Source: Citrus sinensis (taxonomy: Eukaryota; Streptophyta; Magnoliopsida; Sapindales; Rutaceae). From it: 64,000 nucleotides of DNA. The notes beneath the pieces were generated by a model that did no database searches, had not been told where the DNA came from, and saw only the letters and a program-made list of their open reading frames with translations. A program made the position numbers and the translations under genes. Location: NCBI RefSeq assembly GCF_022201045.2, contig NC_068559.1, positions 744,001 through 808,000 on the forward strand. Direction: 5' to 3'. Shown here piece after piece: positions 49,066-61,744 of this stretch. How positions within the stretch are numbered: position 1 is the first letter of the stretch; the number at the start of each line of letters is the position of its first letter.

Positions 49066-51256
49066 TGTAACACCAAATTTCCATGATTTTAAATTATGAA
49101 AATTTTGTTTTATTAGAAATCATAAATGGCATTATTGTCCTTATTAATAAGGATTGTTAAATTTATAATTAGGATTTATGGGGTAATTTTGGAAAAGACT
49201 TACTTTTTTCTAAATTTAATAGGGTTTCTTAAGGTTCCCTATAAATTTATATTTTTCCCTCTTCTATAACCCTAAATCCACAATGTTTTAAACTTTTACT
49301 TAGGAGAGAGAGTCTTAACAATTGGTAAGTTTTACTCTCTCTATCCTCTACTTGATTTCCTATTGTTGTGTTTTATTTAGAGTTTTATTGGTATGAATTT
49401 AGATTGTTACAGACCATTATGCATGATTTAGGACATGTTTAAGTTGTGTTTAGTGCGTTAATTTATTGTTGAATCATGTTAGTTTATCCCTGATGCAATA
49501 AACACGCTAAACAATTCTGGACAACATGAATATCCTGAAAGAAAGCATACATTTCATGAAATATTTTTAAGACGAACCTTATCTTTATGAGAACTAGACA
49601 TGCAAAGCTTATTGAATAAATTTTATTTCATAAGATTTGATTTTGTTTTCAATTTTATATGGATTTTTGAATCTGACACAGTTGCACTGGAAAACTGCAA
49701 TTCCAGCAGAATGACCAGATTCACAAAATTATTTGTAGTGTCAATGAACTCAAACAATTATGAAATTTTAGAAAAATGTTAATATATATGTCTAGTGTTT
49801 CCAGTTTTAATTTCATAATTTTCTAAATATATTAAAAAAATATTTATGATTATAATAAAATAATAATTATAATTATAATTCATTTAACAATAATTATATT
49901 TTTTAATTAAATGGAGGTTATTTTGAGAATTTAATATTATAGGGGCGAATTCATACTTTAAGATTTAAAAAAAAATAAAATTGAGTATAAGGGGTTAAAC
50001 GAAATTTTACATTTCAAAAAATTTATAATATTCATAAATAAAATATAAATAACATAAAATATAAAGAGTTAGATAAAATTTTACAGGCTGAGTGTACGTT
50101 ACATTAAATGTAACGTAGGCGAACCCTCATTCTTAATATACTGGATATGTATGATTATTTTGATACTATTATAAGTACATGTGCTTTTATGGTTCTTTGA
50201 AAATTAATTATTTTTCATAACAAAATTAGTTTATGTAAATGTTTTTAGATTTGAAAATTATGTTATTTTTTATGATTTTAACATAATATTATAAATGCCT
50301 TTAAATATGTAATTTATTTTGCTAAATGATTATCTTTTATGAAATTGTCTCTAAAATATTATAATGGAATTTTTTTTGCAAGCCTAGTTCATTGTTATGA
50401 TCTTTTATGAGTCTAAGAAAAATTTTTTGACCATGTATACAATAGAGATTCTTTATGATTGTTCGGGGGCCACCTCTTAGGAGTAAATGGGGCCCACCTC
50501 TCGAGGGTCAAAGTGTTGCAAAGTGCTATGTATAGGTCGTTATGTATGGAAAATGAATTTAAATATTTTAGCTCATTATCTCTAGTAATTCTAATTTTGA
50601 TTTTGATCGTATTATATATATATTTATATAATTTTAGGCCAATACTGGGTTTATATTCTGAATGTGTACACGATAGTCTAATTCTGACTCTGTTTTTGGC
50701 TGAGTTACTGGGACTATAAGTGACACTATGTGACATGAGATAACCTCTTATTTCTGTATATATGTTATACTATTTGATTCAATGATTAATAATGCTTTGG
50801 ATATAATGAATTACTATAAATTTATGTCATCTTGTCGTAATATGTCATTTTATGAAATTTATAATTTATAATATATGTTTTGATAAAAAGAAGGCTTGCA
50901 ATATTTTTAGTACTCGATAAGTCTAGTGTGTTAGGAATGATTTTACTTATCGAGTTGACGGTTCACTCCTCGTCATCATTTTTTCAAATTAGGTACCTTG
51001 TTGAGAGGTGTGTTTATCTTTGGAGATAAAATATTCATTTACTTTTGCTAGTTGAATAAGAGAAGGATAAACTCATGTTTCCTTTACATTTGTTTATTTT
51101 ATGAACTTGTTATTGGGGAGTTTTGAGACTCTGTCATATTTATGTCTTTGGGAGAAATTTTGAATAAAATCTGAGGTATTTCTTTTTAAGATTTTTGTGT
51201 GAGGATTTTGATTTAGGAGTGACTCTTTTATCACGTGCTAGATTTGGGGTGTTACA
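49066..51256. mobile_element. Solo LTR, 2,191 bp, perfect 5-bp target duplication
   Basis: Starts TGTAACACCAAAT and ends ATTTGGGGTGTTACA, so it has the TG...CA borders with a 9-10-bp terminal inverted repeat of an LTR. The flanks are CTTAG at 49061-49065 and CTTAG at 51257-51261. No primer-binding site, polypurine tract or gag/pol frame is visible inside. It sits in the Myb/SANT pseudogene and itself contains one arm of a foldback element (49829-50126). Recombination between the two LTRs of a retrotransposon is the usual origin. Confidence 0.85.
49829..50126. repeat. Single arm of the 55.3-kb foldback element family
   Basis: Nearly identical over about 300 bp to the right arm of the element at 55300-56399, ending in the same ACGTTACATT inverted pair and GTAGGCGAACCC terminus. 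Only one arm is present, and it lies inside the solo LTR. Confidence 0.85.
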
Positions 51257-51839
51257 CTTAGAGTCAATATGTGGATAATTTTCTTTCAAAATCTTATCTT
51301 TGAGTCAATATGTGGGTAAGACTTCAAACCTACCCAGGTAACAATTTTTCTAGTTCATTTTCAATATATTTATAATTTCTTGATTTGAAAGTATCATTAT
51401 TAGCTCAACTACTCTTTACACCCGCTACATCTAAAATGTTCAACATTACTTCTTTTTCATCTTTTGTCCATACTCATCTTGAGTCTATCTTATTTCTACT
51501 AGTATAGCTTGAATCTCCACTCTCCATTACTATAAAATGAATACATAATAATTTTTTTAACAAGTAATTAAAATATAACATCAAGTCAAGTTCACATAAG
51601 TAACACTTGATAAATTTATAATGACATCTATATGTTAAAAAACGGTTACAACCTCATATATTTTCCTAGTGACATATGTATATTAACAAAAGCATAGCCT
51701 TAGATACTTTCCTAATGACATCTCTATATTAATAAAAGTACAACATGAGATACTGTCCTAATAACATTTATATATTAACAAAAGTACATCATTAAATACT
51801 TAGTTAATGACATCGGTATATTAATAAAAGTTACAGCTC

Positions 51840-53400
51840 TAGATAAATACTAATTTCCAAGCCAATTAATTTATATAGCACCAACTAAATCATTCCTCCA
51901 ACTCGTCCATTGGTTTGAAGCTTCAAGGCTACTTATGTTATCATTATTTTCTACTTCATTATTAGATATGTTGAGTAATTCATGCTCCACTAGATCCACT
52001 ACAGTTGTCTCCTAATCAGATTATTCAATAAACATTATGCAGCAATAATGCAACATTGGATTTTCATTGGATAAAATGAAGAACATCGAAGAATGGCCCA
52101 TTGTACTTTAAGCAATAAAAAAAACCACTTAATTACATTTATTAAGGAGGAAAATGTTTCATGTTAAAGAACTCTTCTTCATTATGAAGAGCACACCGAT
52201 CTCTCTATTCTGATTAATAATAACTTGTTCCCATATATGTACAAAGAATCTTTTAAGATTTGTATATCTAGCATCCACAAGATAATAGTAGCTAGAGTTG
52301 GGGTAATTCGAGATTGGATTAGGATTGGATTAACCTGATAGGGTTTCAGGTTTATCGGGTTGAAAAAAGAAATGATCTGAACTTATAATCCGATCTGATT
52401 TGAACTATATTCAGATCGGAGTGGATCAAAATTTCAAGTTGAGTTCAGATTAGATTAGGTTATGATCACATGCAAATTAGGTTGCGTTTGGACTAATGGA
52501 TTGGGTAATTTATAATTGATTTGGATAATATTCTAACTATTGTTTATTTTTATTTTTTTACAAATTATTTTAGTTATTAAAAGATTGTTTCAATGTAATT
52601 ATCTCATTTTGGCCTTTTCTTCTACTAATTTTCAACAAAAAAATGACTATGGGATTAAATAAAAAATTAAAATAAACTATTACTATCAATCGGATTGGGT
52701 CAGGCTAATTGCTCACTCCTAAGATTATAAATATATATTTATTTATTGCCCATCTAATTGGCTTTTCAGATTAGATCGAGTTAAATCCCATTTGATCACG
52801 ATCCAATTGGGTTGGCCAAATTTGATCGATCGGGTTAGAGGCTTCATTTGCATATAATCTGAACGTGAATTTTTCAGAACGGATCGAGTTGGGTTATTTG
52901 CCCACCCCTATCTAGTGACCTATTCATTTCACATAAGCATATAATATAATTTTTAGTATGAATATGTAATTTGATTAAATTAATTTTTTGGAATGAGTAA
53001 TACTTATAGAAACTTTTAAATTGGTCGGCTTATTTACATTACAAGGTAATCTTAAGTCAAAGGCAGAGCCTTCTCTTCCAGGCATCACGAAGATAAATTT
53101 CATATCTCGTGAACATACTTCTAAAACATTTGAAGCAATCTCACCCTTTTTTGTTCAATATGTTGGCTTCTCATTTTTTGGCACACATACTCTAATATAA
53201 GTTTCATCCATTGGCCCCAAGTAATTCTACATACACAAAACAAATGAAGAGTTTATTAGTATCAATCTATCACAAGCTATAATAAAACACAAGCACTTGA
53301 CAATGTACCTTAAACGACTTCCATCTCTTATCAGTGCAATTCTCTACTACAAGTTCTAGTGCTCTTAGAAAAATATCGTGTAGCTATAACACTTCATTTA
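51840..53400 (-). pseudogene. PIF/Harbinger transposase remnant (HARBI1/ALP1-like)
   Basis: Minus-strand pieces in order: RALELVVENCTDKRWKSFK (about 53395-53315); LGPMDETYIRVCVPKNEKPT, KKGEIASNVLEVCSRDMKF and FVMPGREGSA (about 53225-52985); YYLVDARYTNLKRFF (about 52285-52240); VQWAILRCSSFYPMKIQCC and LNNLIR (about 52130-52010); LEASNQWTSWRNDL (about 51910). These are the DDE_Tnp_4 landmarks in the right order, including two of the acidic catalytic regions. Stops, shifts and an insertion at about 52290-52910 destroy the frame. It pairs with the Myb/SANT pseudogene as the second ORF of one former element. Confidence 0.82.
52290..52913. mobile_element. Possible hAT-like non-autonomous insertion inside the Harbinger transposase
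   Basis: Right end on the other strand is TAGGGGTGGGCAAATAACCC, a common hAT MITE terminus; the left end TAGAGTTGGGGTAATTCG is a weak match to it. GATCGGATTGGG-type text fills both arms. It separates two adjacent transposase segments. No clean 8-bp duplication was found, so limits are approximate. Confidence 0.45.
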
Positions 53401-53829
53401 ACAGTAGATTACTCAAGCATACACTTCATTTTTTAATGCAAATTCAGTATCAGTTATCTCAATAATTTCATGATATTAAAAAAAAAAACTACAGTCAATT
53501 ACTCAAGCATACATTGTTTAGCTAGATTTCGTTCCCATTTTACACCATTTTTATCGAGTTGTATTGTAACAGATGTAACAGTGATATAATATGTTATGCT
53601 TTAAAAAAAAAAAAAAAAGCCTATGTTTGCGGCTGATTTGATCATTGGCCTCATGTTTTCTTTCCAAACAGCCTAGTTCTTCATAAATTAAAAAATTGTG
53701 ATTAATAATAATGCTGAAAATACATGTTTGAATTAAGCTAGCTAGTGGTCCTTTAATCAAGCAATATTTAGTGTAATCATATGTTTACGTAAAGATATAA
53801 AGAACAAAAATAATAATAATAAATGAATC

Positions 53830-54190
53830 GCACTAAGAATATCTGTTGGCACATTTGATTGCTATTCTTGCACAATCTCTCAAATTGATTATCTCTAGCT
53901 TAGCTTCCTTCAATCTTTCTACTACAGTCGCTACCCTTCAAATTACAAGCATTATCCCATGAAAGCTCAATTAATCTTTTGTAATCGTCATAGGAGGACC
54001 AATAATCCTTAAAATGAATTCTGCAACACCACCTATCCCTAGTGTCTCCGAAGTTCTTCCTTCGTTTATTAAATTCAATCTAAATTGGCAGATGATCAGA
54101 ACCCCCAACCACCATATGAGTAACCAAAATTCTGGAAAATCTATTTCGCCACGGATCAGAGCGCAAAAATCTGTCTAACTTACCTTAAAT
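53830..54190 (-). pseudogene. LINE endonuclease-domain remnant
   Basis: Minus-strand reading gives KLDRFLRSDPWRNRFSRILV and VVGGSDHLPI, the end of the apurinic-endonuclease domain of plant non-LTR retrotransposons (the SDH motif is intact), followed by RWCCRIHFKDYW and a helical stretch. Stops occur, and no reverse transcriptase follows. Short 5'-truncated or internal fragment. Confidence 0.65.
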
Positions 54191-54267
54191 TTATAACCCC
54201 ATAGCCTTCTTCTACGTTGGTGGCTGGTTATGTTTCTAGCTTGAAGTACACTGTTTTAATACATTTA

Positions 54268-55124
54268 TGCTGCGTTTACTTTTTGGATTGGAGTGAGAAT
54301 TCTGAGGAGTGGGAATCCTTGGATTAGGAGTGTGGAGTGGGAGTGGGAGTAGGGTGTTTACTTAGACTAAATGAAAGTATGGATTGCCAATCAAAATCCT
54401 AATTATTTGTTTACTTTGTCTTGAATTGAGAGTAAATTGTTTTAAATTACAATTTTATCCTTATGTACAGAATTATAATTTGTAATTAAAAAATTAATAA
54501 AAATATATTTAGAAAATAAAATAAATATTATATTATATTATATTTATAAATTAATAATAATTACTAATATTCTTAATTATGTAAATCATAATTTTTTATT
54601 AATTTTAATTTAAATTATGTGAATAAAAATTATTAATAATAGCAACACAAATGAAATATTATTATTGATAATATAGTACAAAATTAATATTTTTTTAGAA
54701 TAAAATATTTATTATTATTAAATAAATAAATAAATAAATAAATAATATTTATTATTATTAATTAAATAAATAATATTTATTAAAATTAATGTTTAATATT
54801 ATTAATTTAAATATAATATTTATTTATTTTTATTTTATTAAATTTAATAAAATAAATATGATATAATTATTATTTTTAATAAATATGATATTATTTATTT
54901 TATTAAATATTATTTATTTATTTATTTTTATAAGGATAAAATGGGAAGAGGGGGGAGTGAATTCACACTCCCACCTCCCCCATGAGAGTGGAAATCCCAT
55001 TCTCCACTTCAAAATTAGATGGAACCCACAAATTTTTATTTCCACTCTTTTTTTTAAACTAAGTAAATATTAAAATGAAAAAAATCCATACTCCACGCTC
55101 CCACTCCAAAAAATAAACATTGCC
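54268..55124. mobile_element. Tourist/Harbinger-like non-autonomous element, 857 bp, TTA target duplication
   Basis: Left end TGCTGCGTTTACTTTTTGGA and right end on the other strand GGCAATGTTTATTTTTTGGA are inverted repeats that continue through GAGTGGGAG-rich text. TTA flanks both sides (54265-54267 and 55125-55127), the 3-bp duplication of PIF/Harbinger. The centre is AT-only with an (AAAT)n run near 54720-54745. No coding capacity. Confidence 0.72.
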
Positions 55125-55299
55125 TTAATATTGGTAATGTTACAGCAATAACAGTGCAAAATCACTGATATATCACAGAGCTGCAGCTAGCTAGCTTCAA
55201 AGGCATTAACTGCAGAAAGCTGAGGCCTGAGAGCATGTGGGGGCCATAATCAATGTGCAGCAGCTTTGAGTTTGATGAACAAATTAATAATTATCAACA

Positions 55300-56399
55300 G
55301 GGTTCGCCTACGTTACATTTAATGTAACGTACACTCAGCCTGTAAAATTTTATCTAATTTTTTATATTTTATATTATTTATATTTTATTTATGAATATTA
55401 TAAATTTTTTGAAATGTAAAATTTCGTTTAACCCCTTATACTCAATTTTATTTTTTTTAAATCTTAAAGTATGAATTCGCCCATATAATATTAAATTCTC
55501 AAAATAACCTCCATTTAATTAAAAAATATAATTATTGTTAAATGAATTATAATTATAATTATTATTTTATTATAATCATAAATATTTTTTTAATAGATTA
55601 TTGTTATTATTAATAACAAGAATAAAAAGAATTATAATTAATTAATCTATTAACAATAATTAATAATATTTTTTATTAATTTGTTAATAATAATAATAAT
55701 AATCATCATCATCAATGATAATTAACATATTTATGATTATAATAAAATATGAAAGGAGAGCAGAGACTTTTATTTTAAATAAACTAGTTCCGATTAACAT
55801 ATTTATGATTATAATAATATTTTTTGAGTTGTTTGGGCAAGGGGGTCTCATGCGTTTGTGGACTTTTAGGCTGCCAGGAGAGCGGAGACTGGAAAAATAC
55901 CTTACGTTTAGATAGTGACTTGTGTGTGAGTAATAACAATTTTTATTATAAAAATAAGTTTTATAATTAATATTAAAAAAATCTAGATAATCATTAATTA
56001 TTATTATTATTATTAACAAATTAATAAAAAATATTATTAATTATTGTTAATAGATTAATTAATTGTAATGCTTTTTATTCTTGTTATTAATAATAACAAT
56101 AATCTATTAAAAAATATTTATGATTATAATAAAATAATAACTATAATTATAATTCATTTAACAATAATTATATTTTTTAATTAAATGGAGGTTATTTTGA
56201 GAATTTAATATTATAGGGGCGAATTCATACTCTAAGGTTTTAAAAAAATAAAATTGAATATAAGGGGTTAAACAAAATTTTACATTTTAAAAAATTTATA
56301 ATATTCATGAATAAAATATAAATAACATAAAATATAAAGGACTAGATGAAATTTTACAGACTGAGTGTACGTTACATTAAATGCAACGTAGGCGGACCC
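55300..56399. mobile_element. Foldback element, ~1.1 kb, ~400-bp inverted arms
   Basis: 55300-55705 and 55995-56399 are long inverted repeats. Ends are GGGTTCGCC and GGCGGACCC, just inside which each arm has an ACGTTACATT inverted pair around one base (one substitution on the right). The centre (about 290 bp) has two copies of ACATATTTATGATTATAATAA and a GC-richer piece. No transposase. Clear target duplication not found. Confidence 0.85.
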
Positions 56400-57200
56400 C
56401 AACCGACATCTTAACTTCATATTAACCCAATAATTGATAGGAAAATAACAAAAAATAATAATAATGAAAGTTGTTAATTCTAACACCTGTTGAACAAAAA
56501 TTATTGATAAAAAAATCTCCCTCACCAGCCAATTTAATTAAATCTTAGTTCAGAAGTCAAACTGAAATTGAGAAATCAAACACAAATTGAGAAATGATGA
56601 TCCAGTGGGGAGAAGGAGACAGGCGCAGCGGGAGCAGAGCAGTATTGTCAAGCAAAACAGTGGTCGGCAAGCTTTCGTGTCAGACGGCACAATGGCGGTG
56701 GAGCTATAGTTTGCACGATGTGATGATGGTTGAGCTGGGTGTCTTGCAACAAAGCAAAAGAGCATGGTGGCGATGGGACAAAGAACAACCCCGGTACGTA
56801 GAGACGAGATTTGGGGAAGACGGCCAAAGTTTTCTTGAGTTCTTCGTTCTTTGTGTTTCAATTTTGAGATTGTAAGCAAACGCGCATAAACCCAATCCTA
56901 TCGACGGGTTTAGTTTTTTATTAAATACGAAACAAATGCCAAACATAATATAATAATATTTTAATACAAATTCATGATGCGTGCCAAACACGCACTAAAG
57001 TGCATTCCCATTCTAAAGAAAGCCACCTTGGAAACTCTAGTTTAAAAAAAAAAAAAAAGACAAAATGGCAAGATTTGCTCTAATTACAATTCAAAATGTC
57101 ACACCTGTAGGCTGTAGCCGTAATTTATATCTACACTTCCGGAGCAAAATGCATACAGATCTAGAAAGGAAACAAAACACAAATAGCTACGGGCATTATA
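56400..57200. other. Spacer and 3' flank of the 57.2-kb gene
   Basis: Open frames on both strands overlap at 56550-56990 without recognisable protein features and without support for either. The segment may be repeat-derived. The last 200 bases are the 3' flank of the minus-strand gene. Confidence 0.4.
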
Positions 57201-60200
57201 TCAGTCTGTCATTTCTTCCTTAAAATGAGTGTCAAGCTTACTCTCTTCATCCTGTGGCTTAGCATCCAACTTCTCAAGACTATTGCATCTCTTTCCAGCA
57301 ATGGCATCTCCTATTGTCGAATTTGCAGACAATGAAACCAAAGCAATACTCTTCCCAATTGCATCAACATCTCTGGTTCCACAGTACAGACCCCGGCTCC
57401 CAGTAACAAACATACTCTGTGTCTCATTAGCACTGGTCAAGACAGCAGGCAGTACACCCATCAATTGAGGGTTGGTCTGGCTTGAACTGCTAATGAGCAG
57501 CCTCAGGGTCTCCCTCGCACCATTTTCCACCACAGAATCACCCTCAGGTATCAAAGGGTTCACAAGTTTTGCGTGCAAAGGAGGGATAGTTGTTGAAATG
57601 GCTGGACCAGCACTTACCAGGTAGCCTTGACCAGATGAGCAAACATCAATAACTGGAACATGAACAATTGGATCACAAATTAAAGGCGTGAAAGTTGGGA
57701 TCTGCTGAGAACTTGTCACTTGCAACCGAACCAATGGATCAGGCAGGAATGCTGGGAAATCTAGTGCAGGAATATCAGCAAGACTGCGTGGTGGCGTTGA
57801 CTTCAACAAACTAGAGGATCCGTTGGCTGATAATAAAGAAGAAGGTGGTGGCACTGAAAGTGACTCACTTGATGAGCTTAGTGGGAGTTGTGGAGGTATA
57901 GCCGGATATTGAAGTGATGATGAACTTAGGGGACACCAGCAGTAGTAAGGAGAGAAAAGAGGTGATCCAATGGAAGGTACTTGAGATGCGAGGCTTGAAA
58001 TTGGAGGGACAGCCAACTTCCCTAGTGATTTCAGAAAGCTTGAAGAAAGTTGGCAACTTTTGGCTTCGCGGTTGCTGTCAGTTTCAGATTGATTCAAGTA
58101 CGGTTCATCAGTAGTTACTGGTAAAGTCGCTGTCAGGTTGTCAACTGCTGACGAAAAACCATCCCCACGCCGCCTTAATTTTTCTCTAGCAGCACTTCTT
58201 AAGGAGGATGAGTTTCTGGGCAGGCCCTCTTTGAAGGAACTAGATCTCGGACTAAGGCTACCCTGGTAGAGCGAATTCGCCTTTAATGGTTGAGTGCCAG
58301 AACTCCGGGATCGGAGGGATTTTAGTGATATCGATGAACATTGAGCATTTGGAATTGAATCAGATAAAGCAGATGTGGTAACAAAGGAAGGAGAAAGTGA
58401 ACTCGGGCAACCTGCTCGGGCATTGATCAGCGATGATGATCCCGCCAAGTAGGCACGGAGGTGCGTTGCTAGATTTCCAAGGCGTGACTCACTGATTCCA
58501 GTTAATTCAGCAATTGATGGTTTCCTCATGATTAAGTCCTTCATCTGTGCCATTTAAGATAAGAAACATTAATACCCATAAAATCATAGTAAAATGGAAT
58601 TCACATTATATTACGTAATAACTGCAATCATCATTGGAAGAGTGATACACACCTTTGAAATGAATTCAATTCCCAAAAGCTTAGACTTTTCAGCGCACCA
58701 GAAGTATGCAACTCTACCATCTGGACTCTTTACAAGGAATGACCGGCCAGAATTGTCTGCAGGGATCTCATCAATTACAACAGCAGAGCATTCAGATTTA
58801 CTACTTAAAGTAAGTAATCTCTCTGAATGACCATCATCTCCAATGAATGAGAGCCGCAAATCGGATGTTGGCAAGATTGTAAGGCTTAAATTCCCTCTGT
58901 TCCAAAATGCAAAAGAGAGAGAATTGAGAAAGAGGTAAACAGGAAAATAAAATAATATAAACACAAACAACAAAGAAAGGCAGGAAACTGCTAACAGGGT
59001 TACACCCTATATAAATTCAAGAGCCTATCAAAAGCAGAAAGGATACTAATAAAACTTAAAAGAGCTTCTCCACCTAATATATCATAAGTCATATTTAAGT
59101 TTATACAAATCTGAAGGATTGAGATATCTTAACCACTAAAACATAATAGACCCCCGTTCCTTTCCAGCCTAATGTAAGGTTTACAAAAGTTATCACTATA
59201 CTACCTAATTGTAACTACAAATCCAAAGGAGGCACAATAAAAAACCCAATTACAGCTGCCCAAGACAAAGCTAACTTCATTGAACATAATGACAGAGTTA
59301 CAGGCATGTGATCCCTCAATAACCTACAAAATGACATCAGGAGGGAAATGCAAATATGTACCCTCCAACTCATTCATGATTAATTGATTACCATCTGCCC
59401 GAACAGTAGTGGCTTAAAGTTTTAGATAAGGTCAAAATGAGGAAATCCAAACTCCTATGGGGCAGCTGCAGTTCTAATTTTTGTTTATTAACTCTTTATT
59501 ACACATACTACACAAATTGTTGGTTACAATAACCTAATTTTTCATTTAACTAAAAAAAAAGGTCAATCATTCATTTAGCAGATATATCTAATAGCAATAT
59601 TTACACATCCACAGGATGTGTGAATAACAAAGAATCAGGTTTTCAGCTTGAAAAGCAAACTTATTCAAACGGACAAATAATATTGAATAACAAAGAATAA
59701 GTGCAAAGATGTAAATAAGATCTGTAAAAGAAACTGAACATATCAAAGCCCAACAAATTTATTCATCAAAAAATAGAAAATATTAACATGAACATAGCAT
59801 CACAATCATATTAAAGTCAAAGACATTACGCTCAATTTTACCGTAATTAAAATATTGATCCTATATATACAAAAAGCAGCAGCAAATCGTATAATATAGG
59901 AGATGAAACTACCTTTACTTCCCCTTAATTCAGAGATCATTATAGAACACGCCCACTTTACCTACAAGTCAAAAGATATATTTATTTGGAAGGATGAACA
60001 CCATCAATAAACTAAACACAGAATCCTATTATATCTACCATAATCCACCACCTCACGATATTTGTAAGACAAAAACAGTTGTCAATGCTAGAGGATTTGT
60101 ACCAATAAATACACTCCTAAGAATCTAAGGGACACAAGGAGAAAATTGGAACTATATATTATACTAGTGCAAGTTCTACTTAAACCGTTACGTCAACATG

Positions 60201-61744
60201 CCATAACATCAAATAAACCTCCAAAACTTCTTCCCCCATCAAATGCGAGCAGTAATGAACTACAGTTATATTAAATAAATTACTTATCTAGAAAAAATTC
60301 AACAAGTCAAAGAGAAACTACAGTCATATTAAATATTTATCATACATTTTCTTTAAAAAGTCATGTCAAAGATTAAAGAGAATAAAAGACCCCACAATTG
60401 TTTTAACAAGAAAATGTTAATTACACAATTTTAATAGCCAGCAGAAAAAGCCATAATGGTCTCAAGAAATGAATACATGCTCATATTATATATTAACATA
60501 CAAACTTACAGGCATGCTAACACTCTTGACAAACTACAAAACTACAAAACATCAGAACATTTTAAATAATGCATATTTTAAACCAGCTGCCTGCATGAGA
60601 TATAGAAGCATTACTGCATAATATAGAGCAAATTAACTTTCAACAGAGCTGCAAAAGGCACCAGCACATCCATAAAGACAAATTTGCATGCACCATAACT
60701 AAATCAGTTAACTAAATGAAAAGCAGACCAAGAATTTAAAAATTAGAAAAGGGGTTGGGAAGGGGTTTGACTCATGGAAATGGCACAACGCTACAATACG
60801 AAGTACTATAATACAATCAACCTTCAACCTCATCCAGATATCTCACTATCTGTAAAGGGAAGCCAAAGATGTTAACCATTTCCATCAAATGATCTCACAT
60901 ACACTTGAAATGATATTTTCCCCCCTCCTTGATTTGTTTGACAAGAACAAACTTTCCAAAGATTATCATACTACCAAATATATCATCAACTCTACCCTCT
61001 TTTTTTTTTTGGGGGGGGGGGGGGGAAGAAAGATAATCTAGTGAATTTCACCGAAAGCTAGACAGGAAATTATCAAAATATTCAAAACCCAATTCAACAA
61101 TCATGCATCATTAATGTGATCACACGCAAGTAGAGACATAGACACATAGATGTCGCTATAAATCCAGTTACCTTGCAGTAGATGGGCATAATAGAGTTCC
61201 CTGCTTGTTAATCTTCCCGACTCGGATTGAAACAAGCGGTATGCAAAAGCACCTTGCCAGCATACAAACCTCCGACGGCTCAAAATACTGTAATTTCATT
61301 TTGTCAAACCAATCATTAGCTTCACCGTAAGCAAATTCTCCCAAAAAATATATCCATCTAATAGCAACAAATAAACCTTGACACGTGTACCTGACTCAGA
61401 TGAGCCAACAACCTATCTTCGACGATTCCATTGGACGCGTTAGACTTTAACAATGGCTTCAATCTCTCGTCGGCTCGACAAGCTCCCATCACCTGCATAT
61501 CCAGAGCCTGTAGCCACTGCAGAACCCTATCTTCGCGATCGCTACGTTGAAGCAACAAATCTCCGTCTCCTTCATCGACGAATATGTCCGTCAATCGCTC
61601 AGCCAGTCCGATCTCACGCGATCCGACGGTCGAGGTTGAGGTCTCGACGCCCGCCGAAGATACCGACGACGCGTCCACGCAATCGTCGCCGTTCGCTTGA
61701 TCTGCACGATCGTCGATCGTTTCTTGCCTCTTAGTGTTCGTCAT
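57201..61744 (-). CDS. Conserved plant protein of unknown function, Ser-rich, 685 residues
   Basis: Four exons: 61744-61391, 61287-61172, 58896-58653, 58544-57201, with a 2.3-kb second intron, closing in frame. Exon 1 is acidic with Ser/Thr-rich text. The second exon must be read as FEPSEVCMLARCFCIPLVSI and VGKINKQGTLL; the open frame starting MSRRRF at the same place is a shadow. Exons 3-4 hold the best-conserved part: NLSLTILPTSDLRLSFIGDD, SAVVIDEIPADNSGRSFLVK, DGRVAYFWCAEKSKLLGIEF, then KPSIAELTGISESRLGNLAT. The remaining 380 residues are Ser/Pro/Leu-rich and probably disordered. The middle looks like a small beta-rich module but I cannot name it. I recall similar unnamed proteins across land plants; no function is known to me. 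Confidence 0.82.

Larger units (their letters stand above)
48380..51527 (-). pseudogene. Myb/SANT-like ORF of a PIF/Harbinger element, decayed and split by a solo LTR
   Basis: From ATG 51527 on the minus strand the reading (with stops) gives MESGDSSYTSRNKIDSR, then VWTKDEKEVMLNILDVAG, NNDTFKSRNYKYIENELEKL and PHIDSKIRF, the Myb/SANT domain found in plant Harbinger second ORFs and in host relatives. After the LTR (49066-51256) the same gene resumes as FISFGWNDVRKCVEKNFENH, then after an AT-rich stretch YERLAYIFRKDCATARLAKT and SSHGKRSKS. Multiple in-frame stops and shifts rule out function. The neighbouring transposase remnant in the same orientation supports the assignment. Confidence 0.72.

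Noticed and set aside
56550..56991. Small genes on both strands
   Set aside because: Overlapping antisense frames, no domain, no intron/exon logic, and neither has signs of conservation that I can see.
61101..61283. Minus-strand frame starting MSRRRF as a coding exon
   Set aside because: It does not join the flanking exons in phase; the FEPSEVCMLARC frame over the same bases does.
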